A stretch of 64,000 nt of DNA from Edaphobacter lichenicola (GCF_025264645.1 NZ_CP073696.1:1488001-1552000); one strand, 5' to 3'. Counted from the first letter of the stretch, positions 46,788 through 56,177 are shown. Translations and numbers: made by a program. Notes: generated from the sequence alone by a model not told the origin.

Positions 46788-46854
46788 CTCAATCGTCGAT
46801 ACGCAGTTCGGGCGCTCCAAGTCCATTACTGATGGACATTCCGAACCTCCGACC

Positions 46855-47712
46855 TTACGTATCGACCTCGATAACGGTTAGGCTCTTACCGGTCTCTCCC
46901 GCCCGAAGAGAATCCGCCGTGAGCACCAGCGTGACACCGGGTGTCAGTTCCCCGTTCAATCGATCCCGGAAGTCGTCGGGCATGGTCACTCGTGCACGGT
47001 CGGCCGCCGACACTTCCCTGCTACCGGTCCAGTTTTGTCCAGGCAAGCGCAATTGCATCCAATGAAATCCCTGGTCGTCAACTTTAGAGAGACTGTACGC
47101 TGCGGTTTCGGTTACGGGACCCGCGATCGTCACATGAGCGGAATGAATCAGAATACCGTTCCGCAACACAATGAGCCTCTGATCCGATGCGCTGAGGATC
47201 AGAGAGACCGGACCAGAAGCAGACTTCTACGGTTGCCAAATTGACGGACCAGTTTGCGCGGCAGCATTCGCAGCGAAACTTTGCAGCAGGTCAGGGGTTG
47301 GGGCGACGCGTGGCAGTTCCTCGAGATCTGTGATGACAACCGTCATTCCCATGGGACTCGCCTTATAGAGCAGTTTGGCAAACGCTAACGGCATTCGAAC
47401 ACAACCGTGGGAGGCAGGATAGCCTGGCAAGATCGCAGATGTGGACATGAAGGTGCTTGAGACTCTCATCAGAAAGGCCGTTACGGCCACGAGGGGCGAG
47501 GTAAGCATAACCTCGTAGTTGTACACCTTAGGGCGACCGTTGGCTGCGGAATCTGATCGCAGAAAATTATTCTTGGGCGTCTGCCCAGCCCCGATGCCAG
47601 TCCACGGTCTTCCCGTCACTCGGTTTACCAGCTTTGCCTGCTTGGAAACCGGCGTCATACTCCAAAGAGTCATCGTGGACTCCAGACACCTCGTCTGGCT
47701 CAGGCAGTTCAT
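46855..47712 (-). pseudogene. L,D-transpeptidase (YkuD) with in-frame amber codon
   Basis: The 5' part (47712 to 47227) contains the YkuD catalytic motif ILPGYPASHGCVRMP (nucleophile Cys). It stops at TAG in PSIWQP-stop-KSASGPVSLIL. The same frame continues without interruption to 46855 as SDQRLIVLRNGILI, FHWMQLRLPG, DFRDRLNGELTPGVTLVLT and a terminal TVIEVDT, the normal C-terminal domain of periplasmic L,D-transpeptidases. In relatives this position is a charged residue, so a GAG-to-TAG change is likely. The N-terminal half of the YkuD domain is poorly conserved and lacks a signal peptide, so further decay is probable. Confidence 0.78.
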
Positions 47713-48256
47713 TGATTTTATCTATCTCTGACATTTTCCTTCGGATGCTGATTCGCAGTTTCTCGTTGCAGCTATCGTGGCAGGCTTCCGATACTCGGCC
47801 AAAAGCACGTCAGACAGTCGGCTTCTCGTCGGCGACGTGGCGGAGGACTTACAACCGTTTAGGGGACGGCCTGGCGATCTTCAGAGTAATGGACATGAGC
47901 CAGACGCCCGCGCCCAGCTTCTTTGCGCTAGACCAGGGTTTTCGACGCCGTGCGTCGTTACGGCTAATTTGTCTTTTCGCATTGTCGCGCGAAACTCCCA
48001 GTGGAATTCAGACCCCGCGGCATCACCGTCGACGTGAATTGACACGCCATTTGTTTCAAAGAGTTACCAAATAAAGGGTCTAGGTTTGATGAAACCCAAC
48101 AAGCCAATGAAGAGCAAATCTGCTTAGTAAGACCTTCGTACCATGCGTTAGAATGGCTACCACATCGAAGTGAGCTGCAGGTATTGACCCGAATGCCACT
48201 TCCAACTAGCCAACCCAACCCACGTGGGCCTGCTTTCCTAGCCTAATAAGGCTTCA
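47713..48256. other. Intergenic region without recognisable gene
   Basis: About 540 bp. Several short open frames overlap on both strands, but none shows a domain, signal peptide or ribosome-binding site. Nothing further seen. Confidence 0.5.
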
Positions 48257-48610
48257 ATGCTTTCCAAGTCCCGTACTGAATTGGAAGCCGATTATTTGGT
48301 GTCTGAAGCTGATTATCGTGAGCTTGTGCGCCAGACTCTTGTCCTCGGCCGATGTACCTGTCCCAAAAGTGTCGAGTACACGAGAGAGGTGGATGCGGTT
48401 TCGGATCAAAGACGATCGGCGCTTCGCGAATGCAATCAAATATTGGTCTATTGCAGAGGGTTTATGAGCGAAATTGTCATAACGTGCGTGGGGTGTGGAA
48501 AGACCGAAACCGTGGACGACCGGCCGGAGAGCATCAGAAATAAGAAATGCAAGACGTGCGGTGGCGCAATGATCGTGAAGCGCCATCCTGGAAACTCCTC
48601 CAACGCTTAA
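48257..48610 (+). CDS. Small zinc-ribbon-like hypothetical protein
   Basis: 117 residues. The N-terminal half is acidic-helical (ELEADYLVSEADYRELVRQ). The C-terminal half has two Cys pairs, CVGCGKTETVDD and KKCKTCGG, spaced as in a zinc ribbon. AAGG lies 6 bp before the ATG. No family name can be given. A small gene follows 12 bp downstream in the same direction, so the two may form an operon. A nucleic-acid or protein-binding role is only a structural guess. Confidence 0.6.
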   Translation: MLSKSRTELEADYLVSEADYRELVRQTLVLGRCTCPKSVEYTREVDAVSDQRRSALRECNQILVYCRGFMSEIVITCVGCGKTETVDDRPESIRNKKCKTCGGAMIVKRHPGNSSNA

Positions 48611-48622
48611 CCAAGCCTCAAA

Positions 48623-48877
48623 ATGTACGGAGGGTATGTGGGCAAACCATCGTTTGAACCGTTGCTCAAAGAGATACACGATGCTGAGAGGGAGATCGAC
48701 GCGATTGAATGCAAGATTCAGTTTGCCGACCTCAAGACGACCTATCCACACGAATACGCGGCAATGCGTTCAGAGCAAGAGAACCATCGTCAGCAGATTT
48801 TGCACTGTAAGGCTTCACTGGACAATCATGTGAAGGCAGAACAAGTCGAAGATCCGGGATCACTCGATAATGAGTAA
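48623..48877 (+). CDS. Hypothetical coiled-coil protein
   Basis: 84 residues, largely helical and charged (LLKEIHDAEREIDAIECKIQF, MRSEQENHRQQILHC), with heptad-like spacing suggesting a coiled coil. It follows the zinc-ribbon protein by 12 bp. Alternative starts lie a few codons inside. The function is unknown. Confidence 0.5.
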   Translation: MYGGYVGKPSFEPLLKEIHDAEREIDAIECKIQFADLKTTYPHEYAAMRSEQENHRQQILHCKASLDNHVKAEQVEDPGSLDNE

Positions 48878-48964
48878 TATTCTCATCTTCAACATGCCGC
48901 TCTGAACGTCAGACTAATACGTACTGAAGTAGACGGTAGACTGACGAAGCAGCGAACCAGCTCG

Positions 48965-49180
48965 ATGAAAAGGAAGCGAAACTCTATGTCGCATAGATCA
49001 CTTAGAAAACCTGTTGTTCGAATCGCACTGACGGCTGTGGCAAGCCTAGTCGGCTTGACTGCCCTAACCGGATGTCTGGTCGCTGGGGTTTCGAGCAATG
49101 GAGGCGCGTTTTTATGGCCCGGCGGGTTAGGCCTGGTAGTAATCATTCTCCTTGTGGTTTTCCTCCTGAGGCGCCGCTAG
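48965..49180 (+). CDS. Small membrane protein with lipobox and C-terminal anchor
   Basis: 71 residues from 48965, or 64 from the ATG at 48986. A hydrophobic stretch ends in a lipobox (ALTGC), and a second membrane segment (LGLVVIILLVVFLL) is followed by RRR. This gives either a lipoprotein tethered at both ends or a two-pass protein. No family is recognised. It precedes alkB on the same strand. Confidence 0.6.
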   Translation: MKRKRNSMSHRSLRKPVVRIALTAVASLVGLTALTGCLVAGVSSNGGAFLWPGGLGLVVIILLVVFLLRRR

Positions 49181-49231
49181 ACCGGAGAGCCAAACTGTAA
49201 CCAGAAAGAGTTGCGATATAAGGATGACGGA

Positions 49232-49891
49232 ATGAGGACGGCAGCTCCTCTCTTTAAGGACGATTTCAAATATGCGTATCCCCGCGACTATCTAGGGCCG
49301 GGCACTGCAATTCTGGAAGGGTTCGCCCTCCAGTATGAGGCTTTGATCCAAAATGCCTTGTTAGAGATTGCCGACCAGTCGCCTTTCCGACATATGACAA
49401 CACCGGGCGGCTTTCGCATGTCCGTTGCCATGACGAACTGCGGCGCTTTGGGTTGGGTTACGGATCGGAAAGGTTACCGATACGACTCTGTCGATCCAGA
49501 TACGGGATCACCCTGGCCAGCGATGCCGGCATTGTTTTTTCAACTGGCGCAACGCGCGGCTAATGAAGCTGGATTTCCAGAATTTGCGCCGGAAGGCTGT
49601 CTCATCAATCGCTATGAGCCAGGCGCGAAGCTTAGTCTGCATCAGGATAAGGATGAGCTCGATTTCACCGCACCCATTGTCTCGGTCTCTTTCGGTCTCC
49701 CTGCGATGTTTGTGTTCGGGGGAGATCAGCGTTCAGATAAGACCGTTCGCATCCCAGTTGTTCATGGTGATGTCCTGGTGTGGGGAGGCCCGGCACGCAA
49801 GCGTTATCACGGCGTACTACCGCTGAAAAAAGGTGTCCATCCAGTCTTTGGCGGACACCGCTATAACCTAACCTTCCGCAAGGCCCGATAG
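49232..49891 (+). CDS. alkB: Alpha-ketoglutarate-dependent DNA/RNA dealkylase AlkB
   Basis: 219 residues from the ATG at 49232, with AAGGA 9 bp upstream. Fe(II)/2-oxoglutarate dioxygenase residues are His-x-Asp in SLHQDKDE, the distal His in KRYHGV and the 2-oxoglutarate-binding Arg in YNLTFRKAR. The nucleotide-recognition lid contains TTPGGFRMSVAMTNCG and KGYRYD. AlkB oxidatively removes methyl groups from 1-methyladenine and 3-methylcytosine. The length and all key residues are normal. No ada gene is adjacent, so regulation is unknown. Confidence 0.95.
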   Translation: MRTAAPLFKDDFKYAYPRDYLGPGTAILEGFALQYEALIQNALLEIADQSPFRHMTTPGGFRMSVAMTNCGALGWVTDRKGYRYDSVDPDTGSPWPAMPALFFQLAQRAANEAGFPEFAPEGCLINRYEPGAKLSLHQDKDELDFTAPIVSVSFGLPAMFVFGGDQRSDKTVRIPVVHGDVLVWGGPARKRYHGVLPLKKGVHPVFGGHRYNLTFRKAR

Positions 49892-49915
49892 GACGCCCAG
49901 ATTTACCATAAGATC

Positions 49916-50183
49916 ATGGATCCGAGGCTCGAGGACATGTCGACCTGGACAGAAATAACGGGGCATGGGCAGCTGCGTTCCTTTGTGGATAATGAAGGGA
50001 ATTTCTGGCTTGAGCAGAACGCTTCTAAGCGGACCAAGTGGGGAAAGCTCTCAGGCAAAGGGGCACGAAGTCGCATGGGAGTTTGCTGGTCGCGGGGGTT
50101 CATACACTGGCCGCATGTTGATCGATGGTGAGATCTACAAGCCGTCGGAAGCAACGAAGAAGCTTCTCGCTCCAGGCGATTGA
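49916..50183 (+). pseudogene. Small hypothetical gene with a G-run frameshift
   Basis: The first frame reads MDPRLEDMSTWTEITGHG and EQNASKRTKWGKLSGKG. At a GGGG run (about 50060) the continuation GHEVAWEFAGRGG, MLIDGEIYKPSEATKKLLA is found one base over and ends at 50183. Removing one G gives a continuous protein of about 88 residues. No family is recognised. The lesion is in a homopolymer, so a sequencing error is possible. Confidence 0.45.
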
Positions 50184-50208
50184 TGAACGCCACGTCAATA
50201 CCCTACGA

Positions 50209-50505
50209 CTAGACGGTCGAAGGATGAAGTCGGCGTGCCGTGCCGAGTCGGAGTAACGCGAGTTGATCGTCGTTCAACTCAACTTCTTCGCAGCATGAAG
50301 GAGTCTTAGCGGGACCAAAGCCAATCTGAACCGCCGTTCGAATTGCCTGTTCGACCTCTGGGCTCAGTCCAGCATGACCGACCAGGTTTAGAAACACCTG
50401 ATCGTCGTCGTACATCGAAATGACCTGCTCTGAAATCCGCCCGGCGCTAGCGCTAACTCGCAGTAGACCCTCATGTGTTTTGCTGAAAGACAGCCGATAG
50501 AGCAT
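50209..50505 (-). CDS. Hypothetical protein
   Basis: 98 residues, acidic, with a predicted helical core (LSPEVEQAIRTAVQIGFG) and a CCEEVELNDDQLALLRLG segment. No family is recognised. A 16-bp palindrome AGCATTC-GA-GAATGCT (50501-50516) overlaps the start codon and could be an operator or a translation-blocking hairpin. There is no strong ribosome-binding site. It converges with the frameshifted small gene. Confidence 0.5.
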   Translation of the reverse strand: MLYRLSFSKTHEGLLRVSASAGRISEQVISMYDDDQVFLNLVGHAGLSPEVEQAIRTAVQIGFGPAKTPSCCEEVELNDDQLALLRLGTARRLHPSTV

Positions 50506-50834
50506 TCGAGAATGCTAACACCTGTCACGGCTACTCGGCAGCAACCGGGTCCAATGGAAACCGGCATGCACTATCAGTCAAACTGAATTGTTCGGTAGTT
50601 TATGTCGATTTGGTGAAACGGTGAGTGATTGCTCTCTTGTGGTCCAAACGTTGCTTTCTAAAACCGCATCTACCTTCGTGTTGATGTGCAAACGCATCAA
50701 TGATTTAAGGCTGGCAGGGGAGCGGGATTTTCGCGATTTCTCTTGCTTGTCTCCGGTGAATGAGAATCGCGCGTAACCGGAGGACCCTGCTCCAGCCTTG
50801 TCATGCAACCGCAAGTAACATTTGAGGTGACAAG

Positions 50835-51269
50835 ATGAGTGGCATGTCTATGAAAGCCTTAGCAAAAAAGGTAGCTGATATTGACTTCACCATGCTATCC
50901 ACGCGGTCCGATGACGGCGAAATTGGAGCTCGACCGATGAGTAACAACGGTGATGTCGAGTACGACGGAGATTCGTGGTTCTTTACTTGGGAAACGTCGC
51001 GAATGGTAGCGGATATTCAGCGCGATCCGCGAGTGGGCCTCTCTTTGCAAGGGAAAGCCGGGATTCTAGGTAAGCCTCCGCTATTTATATCGATTGAAGC
51101 GATAGCCGAGCTGGTCCGGGATAAGGCGCTATTCGAGAAGCATTGGAACGCCGACCTGGAACGATGGTTTGAACAAGGCATCGAAACGCCGGGGATTGTA
51201 CTGATCAAAGCGCATGCGCAGCGCATCAAGTATTGGGACGGTGAGGACGAAGGCGAAGTGAAAGGTTAG
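50835..51269 (+). CDS. Pyridoxamine-5'-phosphate-oxidase-like flavin protein (general stress protein 26 type)
   Basis: 144 residues. The split-barrel FMN-binding fold is seen in FTMLSTRSDDGEIGARPMSN, SWFFTWETSRMVADIQRDPRVGLSL and FISIEAIAELVRDKALFEKHW. GIVLIKAHAQRIKYWDGEDEG ends the protein. This is the GSP26/PPOX class B group. A GAGG ribosome-binding site is 9 bp before the ATG. The exact reaction is unknown; relatives bind flavin and are induced by stress. Confidence 0.88.
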   Translation: MSGMSMKALAKKVADIDFTMLSTRSDDGEIGARPMSNNGDVEYDGDSWFFTWETSRMVADIQRDPRVGLSLQGKAGILGKPPLFISIEAIAELVRDKALFEKHWNADLERWFEQGIETPGIVLIKAHAQRIKYWDGEDEGEVKG

Positions 51270-51354
51270 CCTCAAGTCGTAATTGCTAGAGCTTGCAAAA
51301 GACAGAATGCTGTCACCAAGCGCTGCCAATGGAAGCGTTCTGGTCGACGACTCT

Positions 51355-51681
51355 CTATTTCGACGCAGTGCCACGATGTCTATAGCGTGCGTCTTGGTCG
51401 ATGGGGCTGCTCCCTCTCCACTTTTGCAGCGAGGATGTGACGTGCTGGCCGAGATCAACTAGAAAACGCGCGTCAACCACTATAGGACCGAGATGCTCTA
51501 CAAATGCGGGAACGAGAGTCTCCGCGGATCCTTTGTCGCGCGTACATTTTAACCAAACTGTTTGACCTTTTGCGAGTACACCTCCGCCCAAGAAGTTGTC
51601 TGTCGGCCACGTCCCGGCAGGACCATAGGGCACATTGCGTGACGTCACATAAGGGGCTTTGAAGCATTCCGGCCGCACCAT
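51355..51681 (-). CDS. Hypothetical protein, small beta-rich
   Basis: 108 residues. An excellent ribosome-binding site (GAGGAGAG, 7 bp before the ATG) supports translation. The sequence PAGTWPTDNFLGGGVLAKGQ-TVWLKC looks like short beta strands with turns, and TLVPAFVEHLGPIVVDARFLVDL may be a second element. No family is recognised. The neighbours are the PPOX-type gene (convergent) and the broken DUF2252 gene. Confidence 0.55.
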   Translation of the reverse strand: MVRPECFKAPYVTSRNVPYGPAGTWPTDNFLGGGVLAKGQTVWLKCTRDKGSAETLVPAFVEHLGPIVVDARFLVDLGQHVTSSLQKWRGSSPIDQDARYRHRGTASK

Positions 51682-51961
51682 TTCTAGTCTCTCCTCTAGA
51701 GAAATGCACTTTTGTATTTTCCGATAGGCGCTAATTTTGAAGATGTTTCCACGAAGAGAAAGGTTGCCATCCCACTAGCTACATGATGCCGCGAAGAATG
51801 GAGATGTCAATGGGCAACGACCTTGACTGCTATGAGGCTAACAAGTTCCGCTAGATCCTACAAAGTAGGATACGACAGGGCTGTCGCACTCAGTTGGCGA
51901 ACTTTGCATACTTGGTTTTCGTAGCGAACCGATCCTAGTCCAGCAAACCTTGCGTTCGAAC

Positions 51962-53214
51962 TTAGCACTTCTTATAACGTTTCCAGTCCTTCTCCACGGC
52001 TGCGGCCATGTGATTTGCAGAGTCGCGCAGCCAATTCGCTTTCCTCTTACTCAAGTCTTTCAAAACGCGGGTGCCCTGTCGCTTCGTCCCCAGATGGACG
52101 TTTGCCGCTTCCGCACCCATCGCCTGAAGAATCATTTGCTCGTCACTATGCTTGGGCAGAGTTTGAATATCAATGGGATTTGAGTCCGGCGAAAGGCGAC
52201 GAATTAGCCAAGAACCTTGAATGACCTGGAAGGGGTCCGGGAAACGTACCGCGGAAGAAATCGCATCTTCGTAGTTGGACTGGCCATGGCCCACCTCGCC
52301 CGTCATCCAGACACAGGCAGACGGCAGCACAGCCTTCGCCTCTCGTGCGACATAACCTCCGCGCCACTCTCCGATCGCCACAAATCTTTGCTGTCCAAGA
52401 CTACCTAGACCCGCTTGTCTACGGACGACTCTATATTCCATTTGCGGGTCTGGAAGGGTCTTTTCCAGCGCCCGCCTTACATCAGGAGCAAGCTCCTGAC
52501 GTAAGGCGGCAGTTGATTTAGTTTGTCCCAGAAATCGGTCGGTGGCTTGAAACTGTCTATGCCGAGTTTTCCGAGCTTTTGTTCACGTTCCGCGAGAACC
52601 AGAGGGCGGCCGCCTGCCTTGAGAGACCGGACATATCCCTCTAGAATAGCGTCGCAGCCCGCCTTCACCTTGATTGACAAACCTTCCGCGTCGATGACGA
52701 TCTTCATGCTGGCGGCTAGTCGGACCAAATCATTGGTGTAAGGCAAGCGGAAAGCCTCGTCGAAATCGTCGACTCCCCAACAGAGCCGGCCCTCCACGTC
52801 TCGCCAAGTCCCAAAACTGTTCACATGCAGATCCCCGACAGCGAGAACCTCTGGTGCGTCGCACAAATCGGAGCAGATCGACGACCATTGTTGAGCCCAC
52901 CTGTAGAAGGTTCCACGCAAGAAAAGGAAGGGACTTTCTTTCATCTGTTCATGCTTTGAACGAAGATCCGACGAAATTACCGTCGTACATCTTCGCATCC
53001 AATGTTCGTAGCTGGCGGTTGCCTCCCGTATGTTCAACCCACCGGTCTTGGACGTTTTTCCAACCCGTGCCTTACCCATCCGAGTCTTAGTCATTCCGCC
53101 CTGCATGTGAATAGAATGTGAATCAACGCTTGGGACGCGATTCTTCTCTTTCGAGTTGTTTTGTAGCTCAACGATAGGCGGAGTTCGACCGCCCGAATGT
53201 TGATTCCTGGTCAT
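51962..53214 (-). pseudogene. DUF2252 protein gene split by one frameshift
   Basis: The N-terminal frame (53214 to 52477) carries NIREATASYEHWMRR, FLRGTFYRWAQQW, VLAVGDLHVNSFGTWRD and VDDFDEAFRLPYTNDLVRLA, the kinase-like core of DUF2252. It ends at VRSLLLM-stop. One base over, the sequence continues ELAPDVRRALEKTLPDP into the second frame (52441 to 51962) with GSLGQQRFVAIGEW, QVIQGSWLIRRLSPD and LRDSANHMAAAVEKDWKRY. The join falls inside a quasi-palindrome at 52473-52508. Without the lesion the protein would be of normal DUF2252 length (about 400-420 residues). Confidence 0.85.
52473..52508. repeat. 17-bp quasi-palindrome at the DUF2252 frameshift
   Basis: CGCCTTAC-A-TCAGGAGC-AA-GCTCCTGA-C-GTAAGGCG: two 17-base arms with one A/C mismatch and a 2-nt loop, lying exactly where the reading frame changes. 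Confidence 0.7.
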
Positions 53215-53448
53215 GAGGAAGGTCGACCGGCAAGGGTCAGAAGGGGAGGGCCTCGTTTCGAGGTTCAGACCTGAATTCCCATCTGCGCTCCGAAATGTGG
53301 GTGTTTGACAGGCAACCTAATACGAAGGGCCGGCATAAATATCTCACGAAAGGATTAACCAACCCCGTGGCAATAAGCATTTTCAGTTGCTAGGGAGAAA
53401 GAGCGACCTTGCAATTACTGAGTGGGACGAAGGAAGGCGACAGTGGTG

Positions 53449-53790
53449 ATGGATACGATATTGCGATTTCTAATAGGCGGCCTAGTGGTGAGCGTGTTTG
53501 CAATCCTTGGCGACATGATAAAACCGGAGTCGCTTGGAGGAGTGTTCGCCGCCGCTCCGACCATTGCGTTTGCGACGCTGTCATTGACGTTGCATAAACA
53601 CGGTGCCGCGTATATCGCGATAGAGGCTCGTTCTATGGTTGCTGGTGCGATCGCGTTTTTCGTCTATGCGTGTTGTGTGAGCTTTATACTCGTGCGTTGG
53701 CGGCCGAAATCGCTAATGGCCGCCATCACATTAATGCCGGTCTGGTTTGCAACGGCAGCAGCCATCTGGGCGCTCTGGCTGCGGAGATAA
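53449..53790 (+). CDS. DUF3147-like four-segment membrane protein
   Basis: 113 residues from the ATG at 53449. Four hydrophobic segments are visible: ILRFLIGGLVVSVFAILG, LGGVFAAAPTIAFATLSLTL, MVAGAIAFFVYACCVSFIL and MPVWFATAAAIWALWL. The conserved GGLVVS-AP layout matches DUF3147 proteins, whose function is unknown. It is followed after 4 bp by a related membrane protein, so the two probably form a heteromeric pair. Confidence 0.68.
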   Translation: MDTILRFLIGGLVVSVFAILGDMIKPESLGGVFAAAPTIAFATLSLTLHKHGAAYIAIEARSMVAGAIAFFVYACCVSFILVRWRPKSLMAAITLMPVWFATAAAIWALWLRR

Positions 53791-53794
53791 GAAG

Positions 53795-54214
53795 ATGCGG
53801 CTAAAGCTAAGGTTCGATTCCCTGAAAGAGACCAAACCGATTGAGTATGCTTCACGGTTCATCTTCGGTGGTTTAGTAACGGTCTTTGCAGGGCTTATCG
53901 CGGACCACTACGGGCCGGTGGTGGGCGGCCTATTCCTGGCTTTTCCGGGGATCTTTCCCGCAGGAGTCAGCCTAGTAGAGAAGCATAAAACGCAGCGAGA
54001 AGCGTTGGCCGGCAAGCTAGGGACCCGTTCCGCACGGGGTGAAGCCGGTGTAGAGGCGGCCGGCGGTTCGATAGGGGCGGTTGGGTTAGTCGGATTCGCA
54101 ATGGTACTGTGGCGGGGGCTACCGACCCATACTTTCTCACTGATGCTCTTCATCGCTTCAGGGGCTTGGATCGTGGTGGCCGGACTGTTCTGGTGGGCGC
54201 GGGAGAGAATGTAA
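53795..54214 (+). CDS. DUF3147-related membrane protein
   Basis: 139 residues from the ATG at 53795, 4 bp after the previous gene. Segments SRFIFGGLVTVFAGLIADHYG, VVGGLFLAFPGIFPAGVSL, GAVGLVGFAMVLWRGL and LMLFIASGAWIVVAGLFWW parallel those of its neighbour (GGLV, FxAxPxI). A polar loop (EKHKTQREALAGKLGTRSARG) separates the halves. It likely arose by duplication. The function is unknown. Confidence 0.7.
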   Translation: MRLKLRFDSLKETKPIEYASRFIFGGLVTVFAGLIADHYGPVVGGLFLAFPGIFPAGVSLVEKHKTQREALAGKLGTRSARGEAGVEAAGGSIGAVGLVGFAMVLWRGLPTHTFSLMLFIASGAWIVVAGLFWWARERM

Positions 54215-54308
54215 CCCCTCGGAAGACCCAACCAGAAATAGTGATCGGGTATGACCGCCGTAAAGAAAATGCGAAGGAACTCTACGCCTATCCGACCGAG
54301 GCCTTAAA

Positions 54309-54893
54309 TTATTCCCGAGCGCCGTGATTCGAACGATAATGATCCATTAAAGCTCGTGGAACCGACGTGACAAAGCTGACAGTGATCGCTGGCAGACTAA
54401 CGATGTCATGAGCAAGCGTAGTACTGTCCGCGCCGCCAAGCAATGATCCATGTCGCATCGCATACCAACTGAAAGCCGTTGAAACGGATGCGAGGCAAAA
54501 TGACACTAGCACGCCCGGGCCCACGTGAGGAGTGCGAGCGGCATGGTGCACCCCGAGTTGAGCCATCACCATCAAAGCCGGCAGCCCTAGACACACAACC
54601 GTAGCGGTTGCTAACACTGGTCGGGACGACCTCAGCCGTTGGGAAACCGCTCCTATCAAACCAGACGCGAAAACCGCGAAGACAGCTTCGACTACCATCG
54701 CAGCGGCGGCTCGGTCGCGGCCTGAGCGTAAATTGCTAATGTAGAACGTCACTCCGCGGAGCAGTGCGCTAAGGATCGCTGCCTTCCAACTCCATGGGGG
54801 TTTGAGCGTTTTGAAGGGTCTTAGCGTGATGTCTCGGAGAGCATCATAAAGACGATCAGGCCGTGGAGAAGGTTCTGACCTAAGAGAAGACAT
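54309..54893 (-). CDS. Hypothetical multi-pass membrane protein
   Basis: 194 residues with about four hydrophobic segments (AAAAMVVEAVFAVFASGLIGAV, VLATATVVCLGLPALMVMAQL, VLVSFCLASVSTAFSWYAM and the C-terminal LPAITVSFVTSVPRALM). The N-terminus is basic and Pro-rich. There is no known domain. It is flanked by the DUF3147 pair (convergent) and a secreted protein on the same strand. Confidence 0.6.
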   Translation of the reverse strand: MSSLRSEPSPRPDRLYDALRDITLRPFKTLKPPWSWKAAILSALLRGVTFYISNLRSGRDRAAAAMVVEAVFAVFASGLIGAVSQRLRSSRPVLATATVVCLGLPALMVMAQLGVHHAARTPHVGPGVLVSFCLASVSTAFSWYAMRHGSLLGGADSTTLAHDIVSLPAITVSFVTSVPRALMDHYRSNHGARE

Positions 54894-54978
54894 GTCGCTG
54901 TGTGATGCTGATCGACCAAAGGAGTGTTGCGTTTGCGTGCGACACGCCCAAGGGACGTAAATCTCAGGTATGGTCGAC

Positions 54979-55755
54979 TTATTCAGTGGCTAAACGTTGG
55001 ACTGATTTCTTCCATTCTCCATATGGGTCCTCCCTCATACAGCGGTCCCTCTCCCGAACAAACGCGGGAGGGGTGCCGTTCTGCAGCCAAATGTGATAAT
55101 CGGCAGGCTCTTTACCTATGATCGGCGCAACAACTCCCGTCAGGCCACCCAACTCAACATGGATGGTGAAGTCCGTGGCTTTCCTCCGCAGCGAGCCTAC
55201 TGTGAAAGGAAGGCTTCCTGTTGGTTTGATCGAAAGACGGACCACCCGAGGTTTTGAGCCTGGAACAACGTAGGAGATCTTTGTTTCCGTAGTGGACGGT
55301 AGGATATTTAGAAGTAGATTTGGCGGAAGCCCATTCGAAACGTCTCCAGGCAGATCCAAGTGTTCCTGTGTCAGCTTCCCTTCTTTATCCCGGGAGATGA
55401 TCTGACCAGACTCTCCGTCGATCAGGAAATCGATTGGTTTCGGAAAGGAAGGGCCACGCTGGATATGGTGATCGCTGATCAACCTGAAGGTGTTGCTTTG
55501 GGTAAAGATTGTAACGTCGTCGTCAGTTGAACCGTCAAGAAAATGGAAGGTAAGACGTGAGGTCACGCGGCCGCCATGAACGGTCTGTGTTGACTCTCCA
55601 GTGGCAATCAACCGGCCATCAAGAGTCTTGAGCGCAAGAAATCCGTGACTGGAGCCCTGCGCATAGCGAACTTTGACAGGTTCCGCACCAGCCAGAACGC
55701 TCAATACACACATCAAGCAAAACAGGCCAAATGAAAGGGCGTGTGAAGCGCGCAT
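54979..55755 (-). CDS. Hypothetical secreted protein
   Basis: 258 residues from the ATG at 55755, the start that places the signal peptide (MRASHALSFGLFCLMCVLSVLAGA) at the N-terminus; an in-frame ATG lies 48 bp upstream. The mature part is beta-rich (YAQGSSHGFLALKTLDG, RVTSRLTFHFLDGSTDDDVTIF, PTGSLPFTVGSLRRKATDF), suggesting a LolA/LptA-like or lipocalin-like sandwich, without a confirmed family. It ends near an ADYHIWLQNGTPPAF motif. Confidence 0.65.
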   Translation of the reverse strand: MRASHALSFGLFCLMCVLSVLAGAEPVKVRYAQGSSHGFLALKTLDGRLIATGESTQTVHGGRVTSRLTFHFLDGSTDDDVTIFTQSNTFRLISDHHIQRGPSFPKPIDFLIDGESGQIISRDKEGKLTQEHLDLPGDVSNGLPPNLLLNILPSTTETKISYVVPGSKPRVVRLSIKPTGSLPFTVGSLRRKATDFTIHVELGGLTGVVAPIIGKEPADYHIWLQNGTPPAFVRERDRCMREDPYGEWKKSVQRLATE

Positions 55756-56177
55756 TAGGTTGGTCCTCGCGTCGGTTTTCGAAACTGTATCTCTGTTCCC
55801 CAAGTGAGATGCAATTTTTACCGACCCGTCTTGTCACATTCGCTTTTTGGTTAGGACACCTTGACCAGCGCCCATAGTTGTTCGCCTGATTGGACCCAAC
55901 TTGGAGGTGCATACAACGCTTTTTGTGGTTTTTTCAACCAAGTTACTGACAGTTAAACATCGGGGATAGAAAGACTGGGTGCCGCGTGTTGGGGCCGTTG
56001 TAGTGCGTTTTTGGAATGGTAGCAGTGATCGACAGCTGATGCTCGCTGCCAATCTGTCCGACGACTCGACAGATGGCTTCCCCGACGCAAGCGGTAAAAC
56101 CGTTTGGCAGGAAGGTCCCGAACAATTTGGAAGTCAAATGCGACCATGATCGATAGGTGGTCGTTTCAGGAGGACAA
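55756..56177. other. Intergenic region between secreted protein and glgX
   Basis: About 420 bp with no supportable gene. It must contain divergent promoters. An AGGAGG ribosome-binding site for glgX is at its right end. Confidence 0.5.

Noticed and set aside
47227-47229. TAG read as a recoded amino acid (pyrrolysine-like)
   Set aside because: No PYLIS-like structure or pyl genes; other lesions nearby make simple nonsense decay more likely.
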